Source of the DNA: a virus | Reading direction: 5' to 3' (one strand) | Length of the DNA stretch: 22,070 bases | IMG/VR virus record: IMGVR_UViG_3300046534_000160 | Span: 1-22,070 of that record | Shown: positions 6,336 through 14,168 of the stretch, piece by piece | How positions within the stretch are numbered: the first letter of the stretch is position 1 | Layout: every line of letters begins with the position of its first letter | Notes under the pieces: model-generated | What the model was told of the DNA's origin: nothing | Seen by the model: the letters and a program-made list of their open reading frames with translations, nothing else | Database searches by the model: none | Program-made: the position numbers and the translations under genes

Positions 6336-6700
6336 CAGCAATAGTTTATACCAACGAAAACTATCACTGGTCGCGGAGATGGCTAAATAAGGTCAATCAC
6401 TGTTTTCTATGTGTTGCTGATAGTGGTCAATGGATAGTGTGCGATTACACGTCAAGAGGTTTAGAGCTGTTTATTACCAATGAGCTGCCGAAAGGTTTAT
6501 ACTATCAGCTTATAGAGATTGATAGTTTTAGCGTTGTGCCGTTTATTCCTACTTGTGTCGGATACATTAAACGGATAGCTGGGATATACAATCCGCTAGT
6601 ATTAACCCCGTGGCAATTACTTAAACATATGAGGCGACAAAATGAGCTTTGGATCAAAACCACAGAAAGCAGAAAAAACAGGGCAGGAAGTAGCGACTGA
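6323..6700 (+). CDS. Putative permuted papain-like (NlpC/P60-like) protein after the terminase
   Basis: The 125-residue product overlaps the end of the large terminase by 13 bases. It has an early His (H26, in KVNHCF) followed by beta-rich sequence with W37, and then CVGYIKRIAGI (Cys78) followed by LTPWQLLKHM. His before Cys, with the Cys at the head of a helix, is the order of circularly permuted papain-like folds such as LRAT-type NlpC/P60 proteins. I recall similar proteins directly after terminase genes in other podoviruses. A protease, amidase or acyltransferase activity on a virion or cell-wall substrate is inferred only. The C-terminus is basic. Confidence 0.55.
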   Translation: MGQVAAIVYTNENYHWSRRWLNKVNHCFLCVADSGQWIVCDYTSRGLELFITNELPKGLYYQLIEIDSFSVVPFIPTCVGYIKRIAGIYNPLVLTPWQLLKHMRRQNELWIKTTESRKNRAGSSD

Positions 6701-6863
6701 GCAACGACAAGCTCGACAGTTAGATGATGAGATCGGCAAAAGCGAGAAGAGTTTAAAAGCCTTGGCTCGTAATAAGATCGGTAAGCAGTCACTTTTATCT
6801 AAAAGTAAAGCCCCAACCACTGGCATTAAAGCCCCTGAGAAAAAGAAATCTCTAATCAAATAA
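6642..6863 (+). CDS. Small lysine-rich protein (73 aa)
   Basis: GAGG (6631-6634) precedes ATG 6642, which lies inside the end of the previous gene. The product is strongly charged, Lys-, Glu- and Gln-rich and low in hydrophobic residues, so it is probably a helical or disordered peptide. Its second half (SLLSKSKAPTTGIKAPEKKK) looks unstructured. Small basic proteins often precede portal genes in podoviruses and may be virion components, but no family is recognised. Confidence 0.6.
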   Translation: MSFGSKPQKAEKTGQEVATEQRQARQLDDEIGKSEKSLKALARNKIGKQSLLSKSKAPTTGIKAPEKKKSLIK

Positions 6864-6875
6864 TCGGTAATTGTT

Positions 6876-8456
6876 ATGGCGCTGCCTAAAAACCTTGGGA
6901 CTGTTCCCGACTTAAAAGCGAGAGCAAAGAAAGCATTCTCTACTGAATCACAGTGGGAATCTTTATTGTCTGATGCTTATGAGTATTTCCTACCTAATCG
7001 CAATCTATTTGACCGGAATGATAAGGGTCAGAATAAGATGGATTTAATATTTGACTCAACCGCACCCGTTGCTATTCAATTGGGCGCTTCTAAGCTGCAA
7101 GAAAATATAGCGCCTATATGGGCCAAGTGGGCAGCAATAGAGTTAGCTGAGGAAATGAAGCGCGATATTAAGGCTGGTGACGGTGAAATTGACGAGGATG
7201 ACATCCGTAAAAAGCTGGAAGAGCAGACCGAGATAGTATTCGATTACATTAACAGATCAAACTTTGCCACACAGTTTTATGAAATGGCGCTCGATGTGCT
7301 GATCGGCACGGGAACAATGATGATTAAGGAGGATGTCGATGATTTGGAAATGCCATTCTCGTTTCACTCGATTCCTCAAAAGCATATCGGTTTTGAAGAA
7401 GGTCCGCAAGGTAGCGTTGAATCCCATTGGCGCAAGCATAAAGTCAAAGGCCGTAACATTGAACGTACTTGGCGTGGGTTTAAAGCATCCCAGTCTATCA
7501 GGGATAAGATCGACAAAGACCCTGACGGCGATATAGCCTGTACTGAGGGTGTTGTATACGACCCAAAAGATAAAGTTTACCACGGCGTTGTATGGGTAGA
7601 TGATGAGAGTACTTTAAGCTGGGATCAGTCATACGATAATAGCAGCCCGTTTGTTACTGGTCGTTACGCTAAGACGAGTGGCGAGGTTCGCGGCCGTGGT
7701 CCTGCCATCATGGTATTGCCTGATGTTAAGACTCTCAATAAAGCCAAAGAGTTTGTATTGCAAAGAGCGGCTATTGAGCTTGCCGGAATGTGGACAGCTA
7801 CCGATGATGGCGTGACAAACCCGTACAATCTAACAATAGCGCCAGGTGTTGTATTGCCTGTTGGCTCGAATAACTCATCAAACCCATCTATACAACGATT
7901 AGACACTGGCGGCGGCGTAGAGCTGTCATTGTTTGAGATTAATGAGCTGCAAGGCGCCATTAAGAAATCATTATTCAATGACTTGCGTGATCCAGAGGGC
8001 CCGGTGCGGTCTGCTACTGAGATTGCCATGGAAGCAAGAGAGTTGGCTAAGCGTATTGGTAGCGCATACGGACGATTACAGACTGAAATACTGGTTCCCA
8101 CTCTCAAGCGTGTAATGTACATTCTTGTTAAGCGCGGGAAGATTGACCCTATATTGATTGATGGCAAAGCGGTAGACATTAAGTTCACCAGCCCATTGGC
8201 ACGCTCTCAGGATATGGAGGACATTATGGCAGTACAACAAGCGGTTGAGTTTGTGCTTAATACTGCTGGCCCTGACCAATCCAAAATGGCGTTTAAGCTT
8301 GAGGACTTTGGCACATGGGTAGCTGAAAAAACTGGTATGCCTGCGGAGCTGGTTCGATCTAAAGCAGAAAAGGCCACCGTTATTAAAGCTGGCGCAGAAG
8401 CTGCACAGGCTGGCATGAATGTTCAATCACCTGCACCTACAGGAGCCGCGCAATGA
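6876..8456 (+). CDS. Portal (head-tail connector) protein, T7 gp8 type
   Basis: The 526-residue product is close to the length of T7 gp8 (536) and shows the T7-type portal pattern: an N-terminal helical part with WESLLSDAYEYFLPNR (28-43), the FDSTAPVAIQLGASKLQENIAPIWAKW region, an acidic insert (about 95-118), then LPDVKTLNKAKEFVLQRAAIELAG and a C-terminal RSATEIAMEARELAKRIGSAYGRLQTE helix. The tail is Ala- and Gln-rich. It forms the dodecameric ring through which DNA enters and leaves and to which the tail adaptor binds. It follows the terminase and precedes the scaffold, the standard order. ATG 6876 has only a weak ribosome-binding site. Its stop overlaps the next start in ATGA. Confidence 0.9.
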   Translation: MALPKNLGTVPDLKARAKKAFSTESQWESLLSDAYEYFLPNRNLFDRNDKGQNKMDLIFDSTAPVAIQLGASKLQENIAPIWAKWAAIELAEEMKRDIKAGDGEIDEDDIRKKLEEQTEIVFDYINRSNFATQFYEMALDVLIGTGTMMIKEDVDDLEMPFSFHSIPQKHIGFEEGPQGSVESHWRKHKVKGRNIERTWRGFKASQSIRDKIDKDPDGDIACTEGVVYDPKDKVYHGVVWVDDESTLSWDQSYDNSSPFVTGRYAKTSGEVRGRGPAIMVLPDVKTLNKAKEFVLQRAAIELAGMWTATDDGVTNPYNLTIAPGVVLPVGSNNSSNPSIQRLDTGGGVELSLFEINELQGAIKKSLFNDLRDPEGPVRSATEIAMEARELAKRIGSAYGRLQTEILVPTLKRVMYILVKRGKIDPILIDGKAVDIKFTSPLARSQDMEDIMAVQQAVEFVLNTAGPDQSKMAFKLEDFGTWVAEKTGMPAELVRSKAEKATVIKAGAEAAQAGMNVQSPAPTGAAQ

Positions 8457-8728
8457 GCTGGGAAGATTTAGATGGCAGTAAAGTGGATACTGAGAAGAAT
8501 GCAAAGAAAGCGCAAGAGGCTCAAGCAACCATAGCGAAGAACTATCACCACACCTTTTCAACTGAGCAAGGCAAGTTTGTATTAAATCACCTTGTAAGCA
8601 CGTTTGTAATGGATAACTCTACAGCGTTAAACGCACAAAACATAAACTATGAAGCGGCGTATAAGAACGGCGAAGCTGGCGTAGTCAAGCAAATTCTTAA
8701 TCAACTAAAAAGAGCGGCCTTAATATGA
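8453..8728 (+). CDS. Bbp19-like phage protein
   Basis: The 91-residue product begins with a charged, probably disordered region and then has YHHTFSTEQGKFVLNHLVSTF and later YKNGEAGVVKQILNQLKRA. This matches the pattern of the Bbp19-like phage domain, which in other phages has the form 'F.t..G..VL..L' followed by a 'G...V...I...L' helix. The precise role is unknown; it often lies between the portal and scaffold or capsid genes. It is coupled by ATGA at both ends, to the portal and to the scaffold. The family call is by recognition. Confidence 0.7.
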   Translation: MSWEDLDGSKVDTEKNAKKAQEAQATIAKNYHHTFSTEQGKFVLNHLVSTFVMDNSTALNAQNINYEAAYKNGEAGVVKQILNQLKRAALI

Positions 8729-9429
8729 GCGAATCAATGCTATCCACAGAACCGGGTACTAGCGAAGAGTCAACAGCAACAGAATCAACAGAAGTCCAAT
8801 CTACATTCTCATGGTCTGAGGGTGTTAATGGTGAAGGTGATGCGCCCGAATACTTCAAAGCAGACAAATACAAGTCGGTAGCAGATCAAGCTAAGGCTTA
8901 TACGGACCTAGAAAAGCGTTTCGGTGGGTTTACCGGTGCGCCAGCAGCCTACGAATTGCCAGAAGGTTTAGACGGTGAAGATACCTTCGTCAAAACATTG
9001 TCGGAGTTAGGAGCTAAAGGGCAAATGAGCCAAGAAATGCACGGCGAGTTATTAGCGCTAGGCAATTCTATCTTTGAGGCTAAGGCTGAATTTGATACCG
9101 AAAAAGAAATGGAGGCTCTTGGCCCCAATGCTGACGATAGGCTAAAGAATATCGACGGGTATATGAAGAACAACCTCGGCGATAAGTACGAAGAGTTCAA
9201 AGATGTTATTAATAACGCTAAGACCGTTGAATTGGTAGAGGCGTTAATCTCTTCCACATCTGCCGCACAATTACCTACTGACTCGACTCCCGTTAACAGC
9301 ATGCCAACGCAGGGAGATGTGGAGAAGCTAATGACTGAAAAGGATGATAACGGCAAAACTCTTTATCATTACTCTAAGTCACAGCAGCAAAAAGTAGAAG
9401 AGGCTATCAGCAGAATGCACGGTCATTGA
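8725..9429 (+). CDS. Capsid scaffolding (assembly) protein
   Basis: The 234-residue product is acidic and Ser-, Thr- and Glu-rich at the N-terminus (about 1-30), contains DAPEYFKADKYKSVADQAKAYTDLEKRFG (about 37-65), which recurs in podovirus scaffold proteins, and is largely helical after that. Its position directly before the major capsid gene is the typical scaffold position. Scaffold proteins direct prohead assembly and are lost from the mature particle. ATG 8725 overlaps the previous stop (ATGA). The last codons overlap the -35-like part of the capsid promoter. Confidence 0.85.
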   Translation: MSESMLSTEPGTSEESTATESTEVQSTFSWSEGVNGEGDAPEYFKADKYKSVADQAKAYTDLEKRFGGFTGAPAAYELPEGLDGEDTFVKTLSELGAKGQMSQEMHGELLALGNSIFEAKAEFDTEKEMEALGPNADDRLKNIDGYMKNNLGDKYEEFKDVINNAKTVELVEALISSTSAAQLPTDSTPVNSMPTQGDVEKLMTEKDDNGKTLYHYSKSQQQKVEEAISRMHGH

Positions 9430-9453
9430 TTTTTCCTATTAGTGGCGTATAAT
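9426..9453 (+). promoter_or_regulatory. Sigma70-like promoter driving the capsid gene
   Basis: A perfect -10 box TATAAT (9448-9453) lies 16 bases after TTGATT (9426-9431), a 4/6 match to TTGACA. Transcription would begin near 9460 and read into the capsid hairpin leader. This is the cleanest promoter in the window and lies directly between the scaffold and major capsid genes, fitting a need for extra capsid protein. Use by host RNA polymerase is inferred. Confidence 0.65.
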
Positions 9454-9470
9454 CCATAGTATTCTCCGAT

Positions 9471-9525
9471 ACCCGAAAGGCCGGAAGTGTTTGTTGTTTG
9501 TTTCAGCACTCCCTTTCTTTCGGGT
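9471..9525 (+). promoter_or_regulatory. Hairpin leader of the capsid mRNA
   Basis: ACCCGAAAG (9471-9479) and CTTTCGGGT (9517-9525) are perfect 9-bp complements, and AGTG (9486-9489) can pair with CACT (9507-9510) inside, leaving a U/G-rich loop. No T run follows the stem, so an intrinsic terminator is unlikely. A 5' stem of this kind may stabilise the abundant capsid transcript or mark a processing site. The structure is seen directly; the role is inferred. Confidence 0.45.
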
Positions 9526-9585
9526 TACGTGTAAAGCAAATGAATCATTTTTTATTATTATTTGTTTTCTATTGGAGAAAATACT

Positions 9586-10431
9586 ATGTCAAAGTTCCTA
9601 TCTGATGTAGCACGTACCGAGTTTGATACTAACGTAAAGTTAGCTTATCAAGGTGGTTCTAAGCTACGTGATACCGTCGAGTATCGCGCTGGTATCGTTG
9701 GTGATACCTACAAATTCCGCTTAATGGGTAAAGGCAAAGGTCATCAGCGTACCGGCTCTAGTTCGCTAGTCGTTCCCATGGACCTTGGTCACTCAACGCC
9801 AAGCGCAACCCTTACTGATCACGAGCATCCAGAATATACCGATATTTTCGATCAAGCTACCGTCAATTTTGATGAGAAGCGCAAGTTGACTGAAACCATC
9901 GGTAAGGCAATGGGTCGTACCGAAGATCAAATTATCATCGACACTGCCATTGCTGGCACGTACAGCACTTCTGCAACTGATGGCCAAGGTTTTTCTATTG
10001 CTGCTGGCGGCACGGGCTTTACTGTTGCAAAGCTTCGCGCTTTACGTGCGTACTATGATGATTTGGAAGTCGAAGAAGATGTCTGTATTGTTGTTTCTGG
10101 CTTAGGGATGTCTTCATTGCTTGCTAATGCCGAATTAACTAGCACAGACACTAACACTGTTCGCGCCTTGGTTGGGGGTCAAGCTAATAGCTATATGGGC
10201 TTCTCGTTTAAAACTGTTGGCGCTCGCCGTCTTGAAGGCGGTTTGGGTGGTTCTGGTCTAGTAGCTTACTCATGGGCGCCTAATGCTATTGGTATGGCTT
10301 CTGGCAGTATTGAGAAATCAATGTCTGTTGATTGGGTTCCTGAGCGTGTTTCATATTTATGTAATGGTATGCTGAAAGCTGGCTCAACCATTATTGATCC
10401 CGAAGGCACTGCGAAAATAGCATTCGCATAA
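9586..10431 (+). CDS. Major capsid protein
   Basis: The 281-residue product begins MSKFLSDVARTEFDTNVKLAYQGGSKLRD and contains FRLMGKGKGHQRTG, DHEHPEYTDIFDQATVNFDEKRKL and RTEDQIIIDTA, a pattern I associate with podovirus HK97-fold major capsid proteins of about 280-330 residues. ATG 9586 was chosen because TTGGAGA (9572-9578) lies 7 bases upstream; an in-frame ATG at 9562 lacks a ribosome-binding site. It forms the icosahedral shell around the scaffold. Its codons favour GGT, CGT and GAC-type choices, suggesting high expression. It has its own promoter and hairpin leader upstream. Confidence 0.9.
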   Translation: MSKFLSDVARTEFDTNVKLAYQGGSKLRDTVEYRAGIVGDTYKFRLMGKGKGHQRTGSSSLVVPMDLGHSTPSATLTDHEHPEYTDIFDQATVNFDEKRKLTETIGKAMGRTEDQIIIDTAIAGTYSTSATDGQGFSIAAGGTGFTVAKLRALRAYYDDLEVEEDVCIVVSGLGMSSLLANAELTSTDTNTVRALVGGQANSYMGFSFKTVGARRLEGGLGGSGLVAYSWAPNAIGMASGSIEKSMSVDWVPERVSYLCNGMLKAGSTIIDPEGTAKIAFA

Positions 10432-10444
10432 TTGGAGAATTATC

Positions 10445-10720
10445 ATGGCTTTTGTATTAACTGATTTACAGGCAATAGGTGGTCAAGTCGGCACATCTCC
10501 AACACTTTGGAGTTATACCACTACTGACACTATTGCTACAGCAAACACAGCAGGTTATTTTAACGGCGCTTCGGAAGTTTTGAAGGCTGGCGATCTAATG
10601 TACTTGTGGACTTCTACTGGCGGTACGGCTGTTGCTGTTCTGGCTCAAGTATTAACTAACGCTGCTGGCGTTGTTGATGTTGCTGACGGAACTGTACTAG
10701 CTGCCACTGACAGCGATTAA
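10445..10720 (+). CDS. Putative capsid decoration or head protein
   Basis: The 91-residue product starts after GGAGA (10434-10438) and is rich in Thr, Ala, Gly and Val. MAFVLTDLQAIGGQ, then SYTTTDTIATANTAGYFN and DLMYLWTSTGGTA, is a pattern I have seen in small proteins encoded right after podovirus capsid genes. It is all-beta-like, without charge clusters or membrane segments. The gene lies inside the promoter-to-terminator unit with the capsid gene, which favours a structural, abundant product such as a decoration protein. The precise role is not known. Confidence 0.65.
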   Translation: MAFVLTDLQAIGGQVGTSPTLWSYTTTDTIATANTAGYFNGASEVLKAGDLMYLWTSTGGTAVAVLAQVLTNAAGVVDVADGTVLAATDSD

Positions 10721-10727
10721 GAAAACG

Positions 10728-10748
10728 GGGGCTTCGGCCCCTTATTTT
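10728..10748 (+). terminator. Intrinsic terminator after the capsid unit
   Basis: GGGGC (10728-10732), a UUCG tetraloop (10733-10736) and GCCCC (10737-10741) form a very stable hairpin, followed by TTATTTT. It lies 7 bases after the stop of the putative decoration gene. It should end most of the capsid transcript, leaving the tail genes to read-through or to an unseen promoter. Confidence 0.85.
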
Positions 10749-10774
10749 GTAAATAATAATTTGGTGATCAATTA

Positions 10775-11332
10775 ATGGCTAGTAAAATAGAATTAATATC
10801 TAACGCACTAATATTGATTGGCGACACCTCTATCAATAATTTGATTGGCGATGATAGACGTAAGAACGTAGCGCGTAATCTATACCCCAATATTGTTAAT
10901 AATGAGCTAACCAAGCATCGCTGGGGTTTTGCACGCACCAAAGGGCAATTATCTTTATTGGTAGCCAAGCCTTTAGATGGCGAATGGTCAAGTGCTTACG
11001 AATTACCTTCTGATTTATTGGTGCTTATCAAGCTTCACCCAAACACGAATTATCAGGTTTACGGTTCTACCGTTTACTGCAACACCAACCAAGCATTGTA
11101 TTGTGATTACATCTATTCAGCCCCAGAAGCGGAATGGCCTGCTTACTTCTCGAAGATGATCGAATACGCGCTAGCTCGCGACTTCTCTACATCTATACGA
11201 GATTCCTCTGCTTCGCGCGGAGAAATGGCCGCTGAATACGAAAACGCTTCCAGAATGGCTCGCTATACCGATTCACAGCAACACCCACAAACGCCTATAC
11301 AGAATCACCCGCTAATAAATGCGAGACGATAG
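10775..11332 (+). CDS. Tail tubular protein A (portal-tail adaptor, T7 gp11 type)
   Basis: The 185-residue product matches the gp11-type adaptor in length and pattern: SKIELISNALILIGDTSI near the start, RNLYPNIVNNELTKHRWGFA, then SAYELPSDLLVLIKL and a C-terminal helix with MIEYALARDFSTSIRDSSASRGEMAAEY. The T7 homologue forms the ring linking portal to nozzle. GGTGA (10764-10768) precedes ATG 10775. It lies directly before the nozzle gene with no gap, the standard order. The basic tail PLINARR may contact the nozzle. Confidence 0.85.
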   Translation: MASKIELISNALILIGDTSINNLIGDDRRKNVARNLYPNIVNNELTKHRWGFARTKGQLSLLVAKPLDGEWSSAYELPSDLLVLIKLHPNTNYQVYGSTVYCNTNQALYCDYIYSAPEAEWPAYFSKMIEYALARDFSTSIRDSSASRGEMAAEYENASRMARYTDSQQHPQTPIQNHPLINARR

Positions 11333-13411
11333 ATGGCAAAAACAAGATATATTCAAAACGCTTTTTTAAGTGGTGAGCTATCCCCTTTAGTTAAGGGTAA
11401 TATTACGTTAGCGCAATACTACCAAGGGTTAGAGCAAGCCAAAAATGTAATGGTCGTCCCCCAAGGGGGAGTTAAGCGCCGTGGCGGTCTTAAGTATGTC
11501 GCTACTAATGCGGCTGGATCCGCTAAACTATTAGATTTTAATACGTCAACAGCTAGTCGTTATCTTCTTTGTGCTACAGCTGGAAACATTGCCGTTTATC
11601 TTGCTGGTGCAACCAATACGTTGTTAGGTAATTTATCTGCGCCATATTTAGACGCGGAAGTGAGCGAGCTTCGTCATGTAACAACGGAAAATGTCTGTTT
11701 AATATTCCACGAAAACCATCCAACGCAAAGGGTTGTATATACTGGCGGCACTAGCTTTACCATAGGTTCAGCCCCTTTTACCAATGTGCCTCAGTTTGAT
11801 TTTGATGATGCGACAAGCCCGACTCCGGTATCAGAGGTTCAGGTGCTTACATTTGCCTCTTTTGTGCTGGGGCAGGTCTACCAAGTTGATGTTGAGGGCG
11901 TATTAAGCAAGAGCATTACCTATGCTGGCGATGCCACTGCTGACCAGCGTGCGGCCACTGTGTTTAACATGCAGAAAAACCTACAGGATATGCCTGTTTT
12001 TGGTGAAACGGGTGTGACCGTAGCAAGAACCGGCGCAGCTCAATTTACTATCACTATTGCCGGCGAATCAGCTAAAGCTTTTCAATTGTTTAGTGGGTTC
12101 GGAACCACAGGTTCAGCGTCATCTACATTAACTTTTACAAAGTCTGCTACAGGGACAGCGCGGAAGGAAGATGTGTGGAGTTCTGCGCGGGGATACCCAA
12201 GGCTAGGGGCATTCTTTGAGGGTAGATTATGGCTAGGCGGCACAAGAGACAAAAAGCAAAGTTTGTTTGCGTCAAAATCAGGTGCGCTGCTAGACTTCGA
12301 AATAGACGAAGGTGCAGACGATGAGGCCATTTTTATCACCCTTACATCAAGAACTTTAACGGAAATAACCGATATTTATGGGGGGCGTAACTTGCAAATT
12401 TTTACGTCGGGTGGCGAGTATGCGATTCTTGAAGCAAGCACAACAGCGGCCACTATTAACGCGCGAAATCAAACCTCTAATGGATCGCTATATATCGCAG
12501 TACAAGAGGCTGATGGCTCGGTAATCTTTTGTGATAAGAACGGTAAGACGCTACGCGAATACGCCTACACGTTTAATGAGGACTCGTATGCATCCAATGA
12601 CATCACCGTACTGTCTTCGCATTTAATTTCTTCGCCGGTCGATTCAGCGTTTTTAACCGGCACAGCTTCCGATGACTCGAATTGGCTTTTTACTTTAAAT
12701 GCTGACGGCACGGCCTCTATTCTAAATAAATTAAGGGCACAAGATATTAATGCTTTCACCTCAATGTCGCTAACAAGCCAGTTTACTTTGGCAACTAAAA
12801 TGGAAGCGGTTGAGGTAGTTGATGAAGAAGCTTATTTTGTTGTAAAACGGTTTAATGGTTCTGATACAGAAATATCAACCATTGAAAAACTTGATTTTAG
12901 TAGTTTGACTGATGGGTCAGTAACAGGAACGGCCACGGGGGACAAGTTAACCGGGCTGGATCATCTTATAGGGTTTGAAGTAAGCGTTATAGCAGATGGT
13001 GCTGTTCTCCCAAAAAGAACAGTGGATGCCGGCGGCGACATTACGCTAACCACTACCGAGCTGGCAAACCATACCAATTTTGAAGCAGGAATTAACTTTG
13101 TGCCTACGGTGCAGCCTATGCCGTCAAATACCAATATTGGCAGTGGTGAGAACTTTATGCGAATCAAGCGTGTGGTTCGCGTCAATCTTAGAGTGTACAA
13201 AACAAAAGGGCTTTATGTTGACGGCGTGCCTGTAGCTGTAAGATCGTTTGGCTCGGACATTTTAGATCAAGAAGCGTTGCCTTATACGGGTATAATAGAC
13301 GATCAATACGCTATCGGCGGATGGATAAGGGACGAAATGCCCGTATTTACTTGCCCGGACCCAACGCCTATGCACATACAAGCAATAGAATTAGAGATCG
13401 AATCATCATGA
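11333..13411 (+). CDS. Tail tubular protein B (tail nozzle, T7 gp12 type)
   Basis: The 692-residue product begins with the characteristic FLSGELSPLVKGNITLAQYYQGLEQ and VVPQGGVKRRGGLKYV, the N-terminal signature of podovirus nozzle proteins; length is near that of T7 gp12 (794). The rest is beta-rich with repeated Thr/Gly/Ala segments and EGRLWLGG and IQAIELEIESS near the end. It forms the hexameric nozzle carrying the fibres and gating DNA ejection. ATG 11333 starts right after the previous stop. Its TGA overlaps the next start (ATGA). Confidence 0.88.
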   Translation: MAKTRYIQNAFLSGELSPLVKGNITLAQYYQGLEQAKNVMVVPQGGVKRRGGLKYVATNAAGSAKLLDFNTSTASRYLLCATAGNIAVYLAGATNTLLGNLSAPYLDAEVSELRHVTTENVCLIFHENHPTQRVVYTGGTSFTIGSAPFTNVPQFDFDDATSPTPVSEVQVLTFASFVLGQVYQVDVEGVLSKSITYAGDATADQRAATVFNMQKNLQDMPVFGETGVTVARTGAAQFTITIAGESAKAFQLFSGFGTTGSASSTLTFTKSATGTARKEDVWSSARGYPRLGAFFEGRLWLGGTRDKKQSLFASKSGALLDFEIDEGADDEAIFITLTSRTLTEITDIYGGRNLQIFTSGGEYAILEASTTAATINARNQTSNGSLYIAVQEADGSVIFCDKNGKTLREYAYTFNEDSYASNDITVLSSHLISSPVDSAFLTGTASDDSNWLFTLNADGTASILNKLRAQDINAFTSMSLTSQFTLATKMEAVEVVDEEAYFVVKRFNGSDTEISTIEKLDFSSLTDGSVTGTATGDKLTGLDHLIGFEVSVIADGAVLPKRTVDAGGDITLTTTELANHTNFEAGINFVPTVQPMPSNTNIGSGENFMRIKRVVRVNLRVYKTKGLYVDGVPVAVRSFGSDILDQEALPYTGIIDDQYAIGGWIRDEMPVFTCPDPTPMHIQAIELEIESS

Positions 13412-13761
13412 ATGTAGTCGAAATGCAACATGAGGTAGCTCAATTACCGCAATCAATGCCGGAGGTTGTCCATCGTTTTGCTGATGGCTGCTACTCGCGT
13501 GAGGCAACAATGCTAAAAGGCACTTTAGGTGTTGGCGCATTGCATAAAACTAATCATCATTTTCTTTTATCTAAAGGAATGATCTTGGTTCAGAATGGAA
13601 ATGTTGGCGAAATACTTAGCGCCCCCTACCATGAGATTACGCAGCCCGGCGATAAGCGTTCTATATTTGCAATGGAGGATAGTGTGATTACTACCTTTCA
13701 TGTAACAGACTTAACAGATGTGGACGCTATCGGCGATTTGATTTTAGGAGAAGAGTTATGA
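13408..13761 (+). CDS. Cupin-like virion-region protein
   Basis: The 117-residue product carries H46 and H50/H51 in LHKTNHHFLLSKG, a turn-rich middle with SAPYHEI and PGDKRS, and H98 in TTFHVTDLTD. This is the two-motif pattern of a cupin-type beta barrel and matches small cupin-like proteins I have seen in other podovirus tail regions. The histidines could bind a metal. Enzymatic activity is not established. ATG 13408 overlaps the previous stop; a longer reading from 13321 would run through the nozzle gene and is not needed. AGGAG before the next start is supplied by this gene's own end. Confidence 0.65.
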   Translation: MNVVEMQHEVAQLPQSMPEVVHRFADGCYSREATMLKGTLGVGALHKTNHHFLLSKGMILVQNGNVGEILSAPYHEITQPGDKRSIFAMEDSVITTFHVTDLTDVDAIGDLILGEEL

Positions 13762-14168
13762 CATGGTTTACAGTGGCCGCAGTAGTTGTCGGCACTCTTG
13801 TTACCGCTGACGCACAGAAGAAGCAAGGCCAACAACAGCAAATGGACGTTGAGCGTCAAGCCGAGACTGAAAAATTATCCGCTGAGGGTGAAGAGATTAA
13901 ACGTAGAGAACGATTAAATAAAGTTCTTTCTGCAAATGTTAGGTCTGCGGCTGCTTCTGGCATAAAAACAGAAGGTAGCTCTCAGGCTGTCGCATTAGAT
14001 ACCGCTAAAAACATATCAAGCTCAGAAGGGGCGGAATCATTAAGCCAAAGAATTAGGCAGGATATGTTAAAGCGTGAAGGTAATGCGGCCAAGCAAAGAG
14101 GATCGGGTCAAGCTGCATCAACACTATTGCAGGGCGGGATTAGCGCTTATCAACTGAGTAAATCTTAA
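13758..14168 (+). CDS. Internal virion protein, T7 gp14-like position
   Basis: The 136-residue product has an N-terminal hydrophobic segment (about 2-17, WFTVAAVVVGTLVTA), then a long helical, Gln-, Glu-, Lys- and Ala-rich body with repeated glutamines (KKQGQQQQMDVE) and a Ser/Gly/Ala-rich end. This, and its place before two larger internal proteins, fits the small core protein that inserts into the outer membrane during ejection in T7-like phages. No sequence similarity to gp14 itself can be claimed by eye. Coupled by ATGA before and TAATG after. Confidence 0.7.
   Translation: MTWFTVAAVVVGTLVTADAQKKQGQQQQMDVERQAETEKLSAEGEEIKRRERLNKVLSANVRSAAASGIKTEGSSQAVALDTAKNISSSEGAESLSQRIRQDMLKREGNAAKQRGSGQAASTLLQGGISAYQLSKS

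Noticed and set aside
7664-8188. 174-codon minus-strand ORF
   Set aside because: It lies wholly within the portal gene, has no ribosome-binding context and its product looks like the shadow of a helical protein.
10742-10774. AT-rich stretch TAAATAATAAT as a tail-operon promoter
   Set aside because: No -35 element lies at a suitable distance and the sequence includes the T tract of the terminator.
13321-13407. Extended start of the cupin-like gene inside the nozzle gene
   Set aside because: The extra residues are out-of-frame nozzle sequence; the ATG at 13408 is in a standard ATGA overlap.
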